The translations under genes and the position numbers were made by a program. Positions 1-7,649 of a DNA stretch of 64,000 bases are shown here, one piece after another. Source of the DNA: Hymenobacter convexus (GTDB lineage Bacteria > Bacteroidota > Bacteroidia > Cytophagales > Hymenobacteraceae); the NCBI RefSeq assembly GCF_030580955.1, contig NZ_JAUQON010000004.1:186001-250000 (forward strand), given 5' to 3'. Under the pieces are notes generated by a model, which had not been told where the DNA came from, searched no databases, and saw nothing but the letters and a program-made list of their open reading frames with translations. Within the stretch, counting starts at the first letter, position 1; each line of letters opens with the position of its first letter.

Positions 1-508
1 TGGCCGCGCCGCGGTAATAATCCGACGCCCATTTCATATAAGTACCGGTCAGGGCCACGTCAATTTCACGCTCCAGGGCCGTGCGCTTCAACGAATCGGA
101 CCGGGCCTGGTCTAGTTGATTGAATAAAGCCTTGAAGTCTTTAACCTGATAGTCTTTAGGGTTTAATCCCTCATCTGCTGCTTTAGCAATAATATCCTGC
201 AAAGACTTGACCTGCGGCACGGGTTGGTGGTCTTTAAACCAGCCGAGGCGAAACTGACGGTCCCGGTAAAACCGACGGGCGGGCAGCAGCTGCGCCTTGA
301 ACTGCGGCTGGGCGCGCAAGGTGTTGATGACGTAGGTGCTGTCGATGAGAGGCTGGGGACCGAGCTCACGCACGGCCGCGGCGCCGGCAGCGCTGCTGCC
401 TTCCGCCGACTGGCTGCCGTCGGAGCCGCAAGCCTGCAGGGTGGTGCCGCCCACGAGGGCCGCAAGCAGCACCCAGAGGAGCGAAGAAAAACGAAGGAAT
501 AATGACAT
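1..508 (-). CDS. L,D-transpeptidase-like (YcbB family) lipoprotein, 3' end outside window
   Basis: Only the first 169 residues lie in the window, and the gene runs off the left edge. The reading frame is open throughout from ATG at 508. The N-terminus is a lipoprotein signal peptide with lipobox LQAC, the Cys being about residue 27. The following segment has an FYRDRQFRLGWF stretch and an AADEGLNPKDY stretch, which resemble the N-terminal scaffold domain of YcbB/LdtD-type L,D-transpeptidases that crosslink or remodel peptidoglycan. The catalytic YkuD domain, with its Cys/His pair, would lie outside the window, so activity cannot be judged. The assignment rests on the N-terminal domain only. 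Confidence 0.65.
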   Translation of the reverse strand, partial: MSLFLRFSSLLWVLLAALVGGTTLQACGSDGSQSAEGSSAAGAAAVRELGPQPLIDSTYVINTLRAQPQFKAQLLPARRFYRDRQFRLGWFKDHQPVPQVKSLQDIIAKAADEGLNPKDYQVKDFKALFNQLDQARSDSLKRTALEREIDVALTGTYMKWASDYYRGAA

Positions 509-913
509 TGAAAGGAATGAAGCGAACAAAAAATGGCCCTCGGACAACTGCCGGGGGCTGGGCGTTGTACTGCCAAGCTTATTGGGAAGTTGCGACGGAC
601 CCGCCCGCTGGCTGTCCGGCCGCAAATTACACCCTGGTGAGGCACAGCCCGCTATTGCAATGCCCGTAATCTTGCCAACTTCGTACCACTACAGGCTGCC
701 TGAGCCCACTGTCACTGATTTGGACACACTTAATACACTCACTATCAGCAGCATCAACCCAACCTTGTGCCACTCAAATACGGCCAATGCAAATAGTTGC
801 CGTGCTCGGGTGCTCACATAACCGGGTAAAGTTCTTCTTGTCCTGCTGTCCGAAGCGCCCACTTTCTGAAATCCAGCAATTCCTTGCCTGCCTCTCGGCA
901 GCAGCCCCCATTT
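509..913. other. Intergenic region between divergent genes
   Basis: About 400 bases between the divergent lipoprotein gene and the aminopeptidase gene. It must hold promoters in both directions. I see no convincing TAnnTTTG box, no hairpin and no credible small gene; an open frame on the minus strand overlapping 689-1060 looks like a shadow of the aminopeptidase start. Confidence 0.5.
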
Positions 914-2737
914 ATGGCTTCTCCCTTTTCTCAACCGGAACCCCTGCCCCATGACCCGCACAGCTACGCCAGCCAAAGCCCGGTGCGGGTTCGCCATCTG
1001 GAACTGGACTTGTCCGTCGACTTCGCTACCCGTACGCTGGCTGGCACCGCAACCTGGCAACTGATTGACGCCGCGCAGGCGGCCGCGGTGACTCTCGACA
1101 CCCGGGACCTGACCATTGAGGGCATCGAATGCCTCGACGGGGCAGGAAATGCATCGGCTACGACCTTTACGCTGGGGCCGGCCGATGCGGTGCTAGGTCA
1201 GGCGTTGAGCGTGGCGCTGAAGCCCGAAACCGCGGCCATCCGCATTCGCTACCGGACGGCGGCCACGGCGGCGGCCCTGCAGTGGCTGGAGCCCGCCCAG
1301 ACGGCCGGAACCCAGCCGTTTCTTTTCACGCAGTCGCAGGCCATCCTGGCCCGCACCTGGCTGCCGTGCCAGGACTCGCCCGGCATCCGCTTCACCTATG
1401 CGGCCCGGGTGCAGGTACCCGCGCATCTGCTCGCGCTGATGAGTGCCGGCAACCCGCAGCAGCTCGACCCCAATGGGACGTATCGGTTTGAGATGGCCCA
1501 GCCCATTCCGGCCTACCTCATGGCGCTGGCCGTAGGCGACCTGGCCTTTGCGCCGCTCAGCGGCCGCACCGGGATTTATGCCGAGCCGGCCACTTTGCCT
1601 ACGGCCACTTACGAATTTGCCGACCTCGAAAAAATGGTGGCGGCGGCCGAGCAGCTGTATGGTCCCTATCGGTGGGAGCGGTACGATTTGCTGGTGCTGC
1701 CTCCCTCTTTCCCCTTTGGTGGAATGGAAAACCCGAGATTAACATTTGTTACACCAACCATTCTGGCGGGCGACCGCAGCCTGACCACTCTGGTGGCGCA
1801 CGAGCTGGCGCACTCGTGGTCGGGCAACCTGGTTACAAATGCAACCTGGAATGATTTCTGGTTGAACGAGGGATTTACGGTGTATTTCGAGCGGCGCATC
1901 ATGGAACATTTATATGGCCCCGATTATGCCGACATGCTCCAGGTGCTGGGCCGAGCTGAGTTGCACCACACCATTGAAGACATCGGGGTTTCGAGCCCCG
2001 ACACGCATTTGCACCTCGCCCTGGCCAGCCGCGACCCCGACGAAGGACTCACCGAAATAGCGTATGAAAAAGGCTGCGCTCTGCTCCTAACCCTCGAGTC
2101 GCTGGTGGGGCGCACCCGGCTCGACGCCTTTATTAAGGAGTATTTCGCCCGCTTCAGCTTTCAGGCCATGGACACGGCAACCTTCCTGCACTACCTCCGC
2201 GCCGAACTGCTGGACCCAGAGCCGGGCCTCGAAGCAAAGCTGAACTTGGCAGCCTGGGTGGAGGGGCCCGGCCTGCCCGGTAATGCGCCGGCCGTCACCT
2301 CCCAGCGCTTCGCGGCGGTAGACCAAGAGTTGGCCCGCCTGAATGACGGCGTCGCGTCCGTCTCCCTCCTGCCGGCCACGGCCGACTGGAGCAGCCACGA
2401 GTGGGTGCATTTCCTGCACGGCCTGCCAGCCTCACTCTCGTCTCACCAGTTGGCCGACCTCGACGCGGCATTTCATTTCACAACTTCGGGCAACGCCGAA
2501 ATACTGGCGGCCTGGTTTCCGCTCACGCTGCGGGCAGGGTACGCGCCGGCCGATGCGGCGCTGGAAAAATTTCTGCTCCACGTGGGGCGACGCAAGTTTC
2601 TGGTGCCGCTATACCGGGCGCTGCTGGCCACGCCCGGTGGCGCCCGGCGGGCCCGCGAAATTTATGCCCGCGCCCGGCCCAACTATCATTCGGTGGCCAC
2701 CGGCACGCTTGATGCGCTGCTGGCAGAGCACCAATAA
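914..2737 (+). CDS. M1 family aminopeptidase, leukotriene A4 hydrolase-like
   Basis: Zinc metallopeptidase of family M1 that removes N-terminal residues from peptides. The hallmark exopeptidase motif GGMEN is at residues 269-273. The zinc site HELAHSW starts at residue 296 (ligands H296 and H300, catalytic E297), and the third ligand E319 lies in NEGFTVYFE, the exact HEXXH-x18-E spacing. With 607 residues and an alpha-helical C-terminal third (WVEGPGLPGNAP, then helical repeats), it matches the LTA4H-like branch. I start it at ATG 914 (MASPFSQPEP); a TTG or other start at 884 would add ten residues without homology value. No signal peptide is evident, so it is probably cytosolic. It stands alone, about 95 bases before the cyanophycinase gene. 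Confidence 0.93.
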   Translation: MASPFSQPEPLPHDPHSYASQSPVRVRHLELDLSVDFATRTLAGTATWQLIDAAQAAAVTLDTRDLTIEGIECLDGAGNASATTFTLGPADAVLGQALSVALKPETAAIRIRYRTAATAAALQWLEPAQTAGTQPFLFTQSQAILARTWLPCQDSPGIRFTYAARVQVPAHLLALMSAGNPQQLDPNGTYRFEMAQPIPAYLMALAVGDLAFAPLSGRTGIYAEPATLPTATYEFADLEKMVAAAEQLYGPYRWERYDLLVLPPSFPFGGMENPRLTFVTPTILAGDRSLTTLVAHELAHSWSGNLVTNATWNDFWLNEGFTVYFERRIMEHLYGPDYADMLQVLGRAELHHTIEDIGVSSPDTHLHLALASRDPDEGLTEIAYEKGCALLLTLESLVGRTRLDAFIKEYFARFSFQAMDTATFLHYLRAELLDPEPGLEAKLNLAAWVEGPGLPGNAPAVTSQRFAAVDQELARLNDGVASVSLLPATADWSSHEWVHFLHGLPASLSSHQLADLDAAFHFTTSGNAEILAAWFPLTLRAGYAPADAALEKFLLHVGRRKFLVPLYRALLATPGGARRAREIYARARPNYHSVATGTLDALLAEHQ

Positions 2738-2793
2738 GCGCCTCCGGCCCGAACTTTGCCCCTGGCTTGGGCCGCTGCCGCTCCGGCGGCGTT

Positions 2794-2801
2794 TACTTTT
2801 G
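2794..2801 (+). promoter_or_regulatory. Candidate -7 promoter box of the cyanophycinase gene
   Basis: TACTTTTG matches the Bacteroidota -7 consensus TAnnTTTG, about 30 bases before the TTG start. A TTG at 2767-2769 could act as the -33 element, with a somewhat long spacer of 24. Confidence 0.45.
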
Positions 2802-2831
2802 CATCTTCCCGCTATATAAATAAGGTATCCG

Positions 2832-3755
2832 TTGAAAACCATCATTCCGCTTGGCAAGCTCATCGCCGTGGGCGGCAACGAGGACAAGGGCACGTACCCC
2901 AACCCCCGAACCCGCCGCAAGTACTACCTCAACTTTTTCGAGTTGGGCATTCTCAAGCGTATCGTGCTCGAAACCGGCAAGGTCGACCCGCGCATCGAAG
3001 TCGTGACCACCGCCTCGATGATTCCGGAGGAAGTTGGGCCGATTTACACGGGCTCTTTCGCCATGCTGAACTGCCTGAATGTGGGCATCATGGACATTCG
3101 CACGCCCGAAGACGCCCGGCAGCCCGAGTACTTGGAGCGCATGTTGGCGGCCGACGTCATCATGTTTTCGGGCGGCAACCAGTCGCGGCTGCGCGAGATG
3201 TTCGGCGAAACCGACTTTCTTGACCGCATGATTCAGCGCTACTACGCCGAGCCGCACTTCGTGATTGCCGGCACAAGCGCCGGAGCCATGGCCATGTCGC
3301 AGCACATGATTCGGGGCGGCTCGGTGCCCGATGCGCTGCTGAAAGGCGCCGTGAAAATGGGCAGCGGCCTGGGCTTGCTGCCGGCCGCCATCGTCGACTC
3401 GCACTTTGTGAAGCGCGGCCGGTTTGGGCGTCTCATCGAGGCGGTAGCGCTGCACCCCAAGCTCATCGGCATTGGCCTGGGCGAGGACACCGGCGTGCTC
3501 ATCACCCAAGGCAATTGGGTCGAAACCATTGGCTCTAACCTGGTTATCATCCTCGACGGGCACGACATCCAGCACAATAACGCCGCCGCGGCCAAGAAAG
3601 GCACGGTGCTTTCCATCGAAAACGTGACCATGCACGTGCTGGCCAAAGGCAACGTGTACGACATGCGCGAACGAAAATTCTACGCCAGCAAAGAGGCCCT
3701 CCCGATTCCGGCTACTTCGGTGGTTACCTCCGAGCCGGCTGCCACGGCCAGCTAG
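2832..3755 (+). CDS. cphB: Cyanophycinase-like peptidase (family S51)
   Basis: Serine exopeptidase related to cyanophycinase, which cleaves cyanophycin (multi-L-arginyl-poly-L-aspartate) to beta-Asp-Arg dipeptides. The nucleophile elbow GTSAGAMAMS is present with Ser149, and the upstream FSGGNQ motif and HFVKRGRFGRL segment are typical of the family. At 307 residues it is slightly longer than bacterial CphB, with an Ala/Thr-rich tail. The start must be TTG 2832, because a stop lies five codons upstream (2817-2819) with no ATG or GTG between. No cyanophycin synthetase gene is in the window, but an isoaspartyl peptidase that would process beta-Asp dipeptides lies 1.3 kb downstream on the other strand. 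The substrate may be cyanophycin or another isopeptide. Confidence 0.88.
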   Translation: MKTIIPLGKLIAVGGNEDKGTYPNPRTRRKYYLNFFELGILKRIVLETGKVDPRIEVVTTASMIPEEVGPIYTGSFAMLNCLNVGIMDIRTPEDARQPEYLERMLAADVIMFSGGNQSRLREMFGETDFLDRMIQRYYAEPHFVIAGTSAGAMAMSQHMIRGGSVPDALLKGAVKMGSGLGLLPAAIVDSHFVKRGRFGRLIEAVALHPKLIGIGLGEDTGVLITQGNWVETIGSNLVIILDGHDIQHNNAAAAKKGTVLSIENVTMHVLAKGNVYDMRERKFYASKEALPIPATSVVTSEPAATAS

Positions 3756-3774
3756 CCCCCGCTAACCTGATTTA

Positions 3775-3811
3775 AAAAAGCCCGCTTATCGGTTCGATGA
3801 GCGGGCTTTTT
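3775..3811 (+). terminator. Rho-independent terminator after cyanophycinase gene
   Basis: Arms 3775-3786 and 3800-3811 (core AGCCCGCT / AGCGGGCT with A and T flanks) pair perfectly, and the loop contains a further ATCG/CGAT pairing. It ends in TTTTT and lies 20 bases after the stop codon. Confidence 0.9.
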
Positions 3812-3929
3812 GTTGCAAACATTGTCAACGGTTCCTGGCAACCGTATGAGGTTTTCGCCTTGCTTTGCCAATTCAGTTGTCGCAAGGGTTTTTTATTGCT
3901 TCGTCAATCCCCAAACTTTTCCTTTTAGT

Positions 3930-4913
3930 ATGAACCACCGCAAACTGGGCAAAACCAGCCTTTCCGTTTCCGAAATCAGCCTGGGCACCTGGCAGGTAGG
4001 CGGCAAATGGGGCGAGCCCTTCAGCCACGCCAACGCCGACCAAATTCTGAATGCCGCTGTCGACGCCGGCATCAATTTCATCGACACCGCTGACGTTTAC
4101 GGCGACGGCGAGAGCGAAAAAGCCGTGGGCCGGCTGGTGCGCTCCCGCTCCGAGCGCGTTTTCGTGGCCACCAAGTGCGGGCGCCGCCTGCAGCCCCACA
4201 CGGCCGATGCCTACCAGCCCGCCGCGCTCCGCCAGTTCGTGGAAGACAGCCTGCGCAACATGCAGCTCGAAACCCTCGACCTCATCCAGCTGCACTGCCC
4301 GCCCACGGAAGTGTATTACCGCCCCGAGATTTTCGAGCTGTTTGACCGGTTGCGCGACGAAGGCAAGATTCAGCACCTGGGCGTGAGCATCGAGAAAGTG
4401 GAGGAAGGATTGAAGGCCATCGAATTCCCGAACGTGAGTACCGTGCAACTCATCTTCAACATGTTTCGCCAGCGCCCGCCGGAGTTGCTGTTTAAGGAAG
4501 CTGCCCGCCGCGACATCGGCCTGATTGTGCGCGTGCCGCTGGCCAGCGGCCTGCTCACTGGCAAGTTCTCGCCCCAAAGCACCTTCGCGCCCGACGACCA
4601 CCGCAACTTCAACCGTCACGGCGAAGCCTTCGACAAAGGCGAAACCTTCTCCGGCGTTGATTACGCCACTGGCCTCGCCGCCGTGGAGGAACTGAAACAA
4701 GCCTTCCCCAACCAGCCGCTGGCCGACATTGCTTTGCGCTGGATTCTGATGTTTGACGAAGTGAGCTGCGTCATCCCCGGCGCCTCCCGCCCCGAGCAGA
4801 TTCTGCAGAACCTCCAGGCCGCCGAGCTTCCCGCCCTCACCCCCAACCAAATGGAAGCGGTGCGGAGGATTTATGATGCACAGATTCGGCCGCTGGTGCA
4901 TTACAGCTGGTAG
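3930..4913 (+). CDS. Aldo/keto reductase
   Basis: NAD(P)H-dependent oxidoreductase with the AKR (alpha/beta)8 barrel. The catalytic tetrad is visible: D52 in FIDTADVYG, Y57, K82 in ATKCGRR and H122 in IQLHCPP. The family signature GESEKAVGRL follows the tyrosine. It has 327 residues from ATG 3930 (MNHRKLGKT), the normal length; a longer frame reaching back to 3810 would overlap the preceding terminator and has no family-like sequence. The C-terminal IPGASRPEQILQNL segment is the usual cofactor-binding region. The substrate cannot be predicted. It is monocistronic, followed by a palindromic repeat. Confidence 0.93.
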   Translation: MNHRKLGKTSLSVSEISLGTWQVGGKWGEPFSHANADQILNAAVDAGINFIDTADVYGDGESEKAVGRLVRSRSERVFVATKCGRRLQPHTADAYQPAALRQFVEDSLRNMQLETLDLIQLHCPPTEVYYRPEIFELFDRLRDEGKIQHLGVSIEKVEEGLKAIEFPNVSTVQLIFNMFRQRPPELLFKEAARRDIGLIVRVPLASGLLTGKFSPQSTFAPDDHRNFNRHGEAFDKGETFSGVDYATGLAAVEELKQAFPNQPLADIALRWILMFDEVSCVIPGASRPEQILQNLQAAELPALTPNQMEAVRRIYDAQIRPLVHYSW

Positions 4914-4940
4914 GAATCGAATCTGAGTAATGTTATAAGA

Positions 4941-5029
4941 ACGTCATGCTGAGCGCAGCCGAAGCATCTCTACCGCAATAGTAATTTACTTGCGCAGTAG
5001 GGATGCTTCGGCTGCGCTCAGCATGACGT
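4941..5029. repeat. Palindromic intergenic repeat (GTCATGCTGAGCG family), copy 1
   Basis: Left arm ACGTCATGCTGAGCGCAGCC and its reverse complement at 5007-5029 extend into a near-perfect stem of over 30 pairs around a variable, AT-rich loop. It sits between convergent genes and is one of six related copies in the window. Confidence 0.9.
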
Positions 5030-5055
5030 ACTGGTTTTACCAAACTGCCGCTCAC

Positions 5056-5979
5056 TTACTCCTTATATATAGCTACCCACGCCGACTCTCCTTCGCGACG
5101 GCAGCCACGGTACATCCCCTCCGAATTAAAGGGCAGCGTAACATTCCCCGCCGCGTCAATGGCAATGAGGCCGCCCTCGCCTCCTACGGGCGCCAGTTTG
5201 TCCTGCACCACCACGCGGCAGGCTTCTTCCAGCGTGAGGCCTTTGTATTCGATGAGACAGGCTACATCATAAGCTGCTACGGCCCGGATAAAATACTCGC
5301 CGTTGCCGGTGCAGCTGATGGCGCAGCGCTCATCGGCCCAGGTGCCGGCCCCGATGAGGGGCGTATCGCCAATGCGGGAGTAGCGCTTGTTGGTCATGCC
5401 GCCGGTGCTGGTGGCGGCGGCTAGGTGGCCGTGCTGGTCGCGGGCGACGGCGCCCACGGTGCCTTTTTTCCAGTTGGGGTCGGCAGCGTGGTCGAGCTGC
5501 ATTTTGCCGGCTTTCAGGGCATCCTGCAGCTGGTTGTAGCGGTGCTGGGTGAAAAAATACTCTGCGGGCTGCAAGGGCAGGCCGTATTCGCGGGCCAACT
5601 CGTCGGCGCCGGGGTAGCCTAATAATACGTGTTCGGTTTTTTCCATCACCAGCCGGGCGGCCCGAATGGGGTTTTGCACCTGGCGCACGCCGGTCACGGC
5701 GCCGGCCAGCCGGTTGTGGCCGCTCATGAGGGCGGCATCCATCTCGTGGTGGCCGTCGTGGGTGAAAACGGCTCCGCGCCCGGCGTTGAACAGCGGGCAG
5801 TCTTCGAGGCTGCGCACGGCCGCCTCCACCGCATCGAGGGCGGCGGCTCCTTGGGCCAGCAGGTCGTAGCCGGTATTTAGGGCAGTTTCGAGGGCCGCGT
5901 GGTACTCGCGTTCAGCATCGGGGGAGAGGGAGGCGCGGGCAATAGTGCCGGCGCCGCCGTGAATGGCGAGTGCAAACAT
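5056..5979 (-). CDS. iaaA: Isoaspartyl peptidase / L-asparaginase (plant type, Ntn-hydrolase)
   Basis: Ntn-hydrolase that cleaves isoaspartyl dipeptides and L-asparagine after self-cleavage into alpha and beta subunits. The autoproteolysis site is KKGTVGAVA with nucleophile Thr174. The N-terminal AIHGGAGTI, the central NAGRGAVFT and the beta-subunit STGGMTNK and RIGDTPLIGAGTWA motifs are all intact. It has 307 residues, a normal length, and no signal peptide is apparent. It is convergent with the aldo/keto reductase and divergent from the DUF3127 gene. In cyanophycin-using bacteria this enzyme degrades the beta-Asp-Arg released by cyanophycinase, so its closeness to the S51 gene is suggestive, though it may also simply repair isoaspartyl peptides. 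Confidence 0.94.
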   Translation of the reverse strand: MFALAIHGGAGTIARASLSPDAEREYHAALETALNTGYDLLAQGAAALDAVEAAVRSLEDCPLFNAGRGAVFTHDGHHEMDAALMSGHNRLAGAVTGVRQVQNPIRAARLVMEKTEHVLLGYPGADELAREYGLPLQPAEYFFTQHRYNQLQDALKAGKMQLDHAADPNWKKGTVGAVARDQHGHLAAATSTGGMTNKRYSRIGDTPLIGAGTWADERCAISCTGNGEYFIRAVAAYDVACLIEYKGLTLEEACRVVVQDKLAPVGGEGGLIAIDAAGNVTLPFNSEGMYRGCRREGESAWVAIYKE

Positions 5980-6011
5980 TTTTTCGGAAAATAAGCGGCT
6001 TAAATGGGCTA

Positions 6012-6019
6012 CAAAGGTA
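6012..6019 (-). promoter_or_regulatory. Candidate -7 box for the isoaspartyl peptidase gene
   Basis: On the minus strand this reads TACCTTTG, an exact TAnnTTTG match 33 bases before the ATG at 5979. No TTG is found at the ideal -33 distance. Confidence 0.45.
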
Positions 6020-6060
6020 GAGTGAGGGAACGGCTGGTGGCCCGCTAGCGTTTTTATTCG

Positions 6061-6068
6061 TAGGTTTG
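6061..6068 (+). promoter_or_regulatory. Candidate -7 box for the DUF3127 gene
   Basis: TAGGTTTG matches TAnnTTTG, 38 bases before ATG 6107, in the short region shared with the divergent isoaspartyl peptidase gene. No clear -33 element. Confidence 0.45.
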
Positions 6069-6106
6069 ATGTTCAAGTTTTTTACTACCAAAACACCCCC
6101 AGTTTT

Positions 6107-6526
6107 ATGGCATACGACGTAACCGGCCGGCTGCACGAAATCTTTGACGAACAGCAGGTAAGCGAGAAATTCCGCAAGCGCGAGTTCGTGCTCGAAGTCC
6201 AGGACGGCCAGTATCCCGAGCACATTAAGTTTCAGATGGTTCAGGACAAAACCAGCCTCATCGACCCCTTCAAAATGGGCGACGAAGTGAAGGTGACGTT
6301 CAACCTCCGCGGTCGCGGCTTCAACAAAAACGGCCAGATGCTGTACTTCACCAACCTCGAAGCCTGGAAGATTGAGCCCGCTTCGGGTGGCAACGCCGGC
6401 AACAGCTACGGTGGTGGCCAACAAGCCGCTCCCCGCCCCGCTGCTCAGAACCAGAACCCCACGCTGCGCGCTCAGCCCTCGGCGGCCCCCATCGCCAGCG
6501 ACGACGACAACGACCTGCCCTTCTAA
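6107..6526 (+). CDS. DUF3127 OB-fold-like protein with SSB-type acidic C-terminal tip
   Basis: 139 residues. The first 90 form a compact beta-rich domain of the DUF3127 type (YDVTGRLHEIFDEQQVS, FRKREFVLEV, GDEVKVTFNLRGR), which is confined mainly to Bacteroidota and resembles an OB fold. A flexible Gly/Gln/Pro/Ala linker follows, and the protein ends in SDDDNDLPF. That layout of OB-like domain, disordered linker and acidic tip ending in Pro-Phe is the layout of single-stranded DNA-binding protein SSB, whose terminal DDDIPF recruits DNA repair and replication partners. Binding to ssDNA or RNA is an inference. It is followed directly by a strong terminator. Confidence 0.85.
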   Translation: MAYDVTGRLHEIFDEQQVSEKFRKREFVLEVQDGQYPEHIKFQMVQDKTSLIDPFKMGDEVKVTFNLRGRGFNKNGQMLYFTNLEAWKIEPASGGNAGNSYGGGQQAAPRPAAQNQNPTLRAQPSAAPIASDDDNDLPF

Positions 6527-6574
6527 GGCTCGTCCGAACGTTTTCCGGCTCTGCTATTTCGGTAGCTAAACCAT

Positions 6575-6613
6575 AAAAAATGCCGCATCTGGAACTCAGA
6601 TGCGGCATTTTTT
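6575..6613. terminator. Strong hairpin terminator after the DUF3127 gene
   Basis: A 17-pair perfect stem (6575-6591 with 6597-6613; core TGCCGCATCTG) around the loop GAACT, flanked by A6 and T6. It also shows that the in-frame ATG at 6580 is not the start of the next gene. Confidence 0.92.
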
Positions 6614-6639
6614 ATGCCCGGTTTTCGTATGAATACGGT

Positions 6640-7266
6640 ATGGATTTACACAAGCTGATTGCACAGGGCGAGGGCGAGGGGTTGGAATTCAAGCAAAAAA
6701 CCACGCACCCGAACCGCATTTCGCGCACGCTGGTATCGCTGGCCAACACCCGTGGCGGGCAGGTGCTGGTAGGCGTCGACGACACCGGCCGCATCCTGGG
6801 CGTGCGCGATGCTGAGGAAGAACTATTCGTGCTGCGCGAAGCCGCCCAGCACTACGTCGAGCCCCCGCTCACCAGCCTGCGGTTTCAGGAAGTGGAGGAA
6901 GACGGCCGCACTGTCCTCATCGTGACCGTGCCCGAAAGCCTCAACAAGCCCCACCGAGCCCAGGTAGCCCCCGACGACTGGCGCGCCTACGTGCGCGTGC
7001 GCGACGCCAGCGTGCAAACCAGCGGCCTCACCGAGAAGCTGTTGGAGCGCCAGCAACCTGCAGCCCGCTTTGAGAAAATCCCGCTCAGTAAGCAAGAGCT
7101 GGCCGTCATCGACTACCTGAAAACCCGCCCCCGCATAAACTTAGCGCAGTACATGAAGCTGGTAAATTTTGGCAAGCGCCGCGCCTACCAGACGCTTATT
7201 AAGCTAGTGCTACACGGCTACATCCGTCACCACGACAAGGAAAAGGAGCCGTATTATACCGCCTGA
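6640..7266 (+). CDS. AlbA_2 (Schlafen-type) putative DNA-binding regulator
   Basis: 208 residues from ATG 6640 (MDLHKLIAQGEGEGLEFKQK). An upstream in-frame ATG at 6580 falls inside a terminator stem and is rejected. Residues 10-110 carry the AlbA_2 pattern: E-x-LEFKQ, then SLANTRGGQVLVGVDDTGRI, then later YVRVRDAS. Proteins with this domain are often called ATP-binding or transcriptional regulators. The C-terminal 50 residues (SKQELAVIDYLKTRP, FGKRRAYQTLIKLVLHGYI) look like a winged helix. It is probably a transcription regulator; targets are unknown. A bidirectional terminator inside a larger inverted repeat follows. Confidence 0.85.
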   Translation: MDLHKLIAQGEGEGLEFKQKTTHPNRISRTLVSLANTRGGQVLVGVDDTGRILGVRDAEEELFVLREAAQHYVEPPLTSLRFQEVEEDGRTVLIVTVPESLNKPHRAQVAPDDWRAYVRVRDASVQTSGLTEKLLERQQPAARFEKIPLSKQELAVIDYLKTRPRINLAQYMKLVNFGKRRAYQTLIKLVLHGYIRHHDKEKEPYYTA

Positions 7267-7438
7267 CCACGGATTCATCCGGATTTTTCGGATTTCACGG
7301 ATTTCGTGAGAGGCACGAACGACTTCTAACCACAACCAAAAAGGCCGCTCGAATGAGCGGCCTTTTTGGTTGAATCGATTTTTGTAATCATCTACAAAAT
7401 CCGTGGAATCCGAAAAATCCGGATGAATCCGTGGTTCA
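7265..7438. repeat. Long-armed inverted repeat with terminator nested in its loop
   Basis: The left arm from 7265 (GACCACGGATTCATCCGGAT onward to about 7304) is matched by an imperfect reverse complement at about 7397-7438. The arms consist of related GGATT/CGGAT words typical of a dispersed intergenic repeat. Between them lies an independent perfect hairpin (7333-7372). Confidence 0.8.
7333..7372. terminator. Bidirectional terminator
   Basis: An 18-pair perfect stem, 7333-7350 with 7355-7372 (core GGCCGCTC/GAGCGGCC), and loop GAAT. A and T runs inside the stem give a U-rich 3' arm on either strand. It lies between the convergent AlbA_2 gene and the small Lys-rich gene. Confidence 0.88.
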
Positions 7439-7440
7439 GA

Positions 7441-7557
7441 CTATTCCTGCTTGCGGGCGCGGGCTACTTTCTTCTCCTCTTTCTCCGCTTTTTTCTCCTT
7501 CATGGATTTAACGGGCTCTTTCTTTTTCTCTTTGCGGGCGTCTTGGGCTTTGGCCAT
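7441..7557 (-). CDS. Small lysine-rich protein, 38 aa
   Basis: A short frame from ATG 7557 to TAG 7441. The product begins MAKAQDARKEKKKEPVKS and continues as alternating Lys/Glu with a basic tail, with no aromatic or Cys residues, so it is highly charged and probably helical or disordered. Support for it being real: the AAG/GAG/GAA wobble pattern is typical of local genes, and it stands in its own slot between a terminator and the next gene. Short Lys-rich proteins of this kind are common in Bacteroidota, and binding to nucleic acid or ribosomes would be a guess. No function is known to me. Confidence 0.6.
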   Translation of the reverse strand: MAKAQDARKEKKKEPVKSMKEKKAEKEEKKVARARKQE

Positions 7558-7649
7558 GATTGAAAAGAAGTTTGGTAAGGGTTGATTCCGGGTATTTCAA
7601 CGCACGGCCGGGCCGGCGTGTTGTGACGGGCGAAGGTATAAATTTTGGC

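Noticed and set aside
2793..3635. 280-residue open frame antisense to the cyanophycinase gene
   Set aside because: Shadow of a GC-rich gene: the sense frame has a complete S51 peptidase with its motifs, and the antisense product is His/Gly/Val-rich without any domain.
6580..6639. Upstream start of the AlbA_2 protein at ATG 6580
   Set aside because: This ATG lies inside the stem of a strong terminator, and the first 20 residues are just the translated hairpin.
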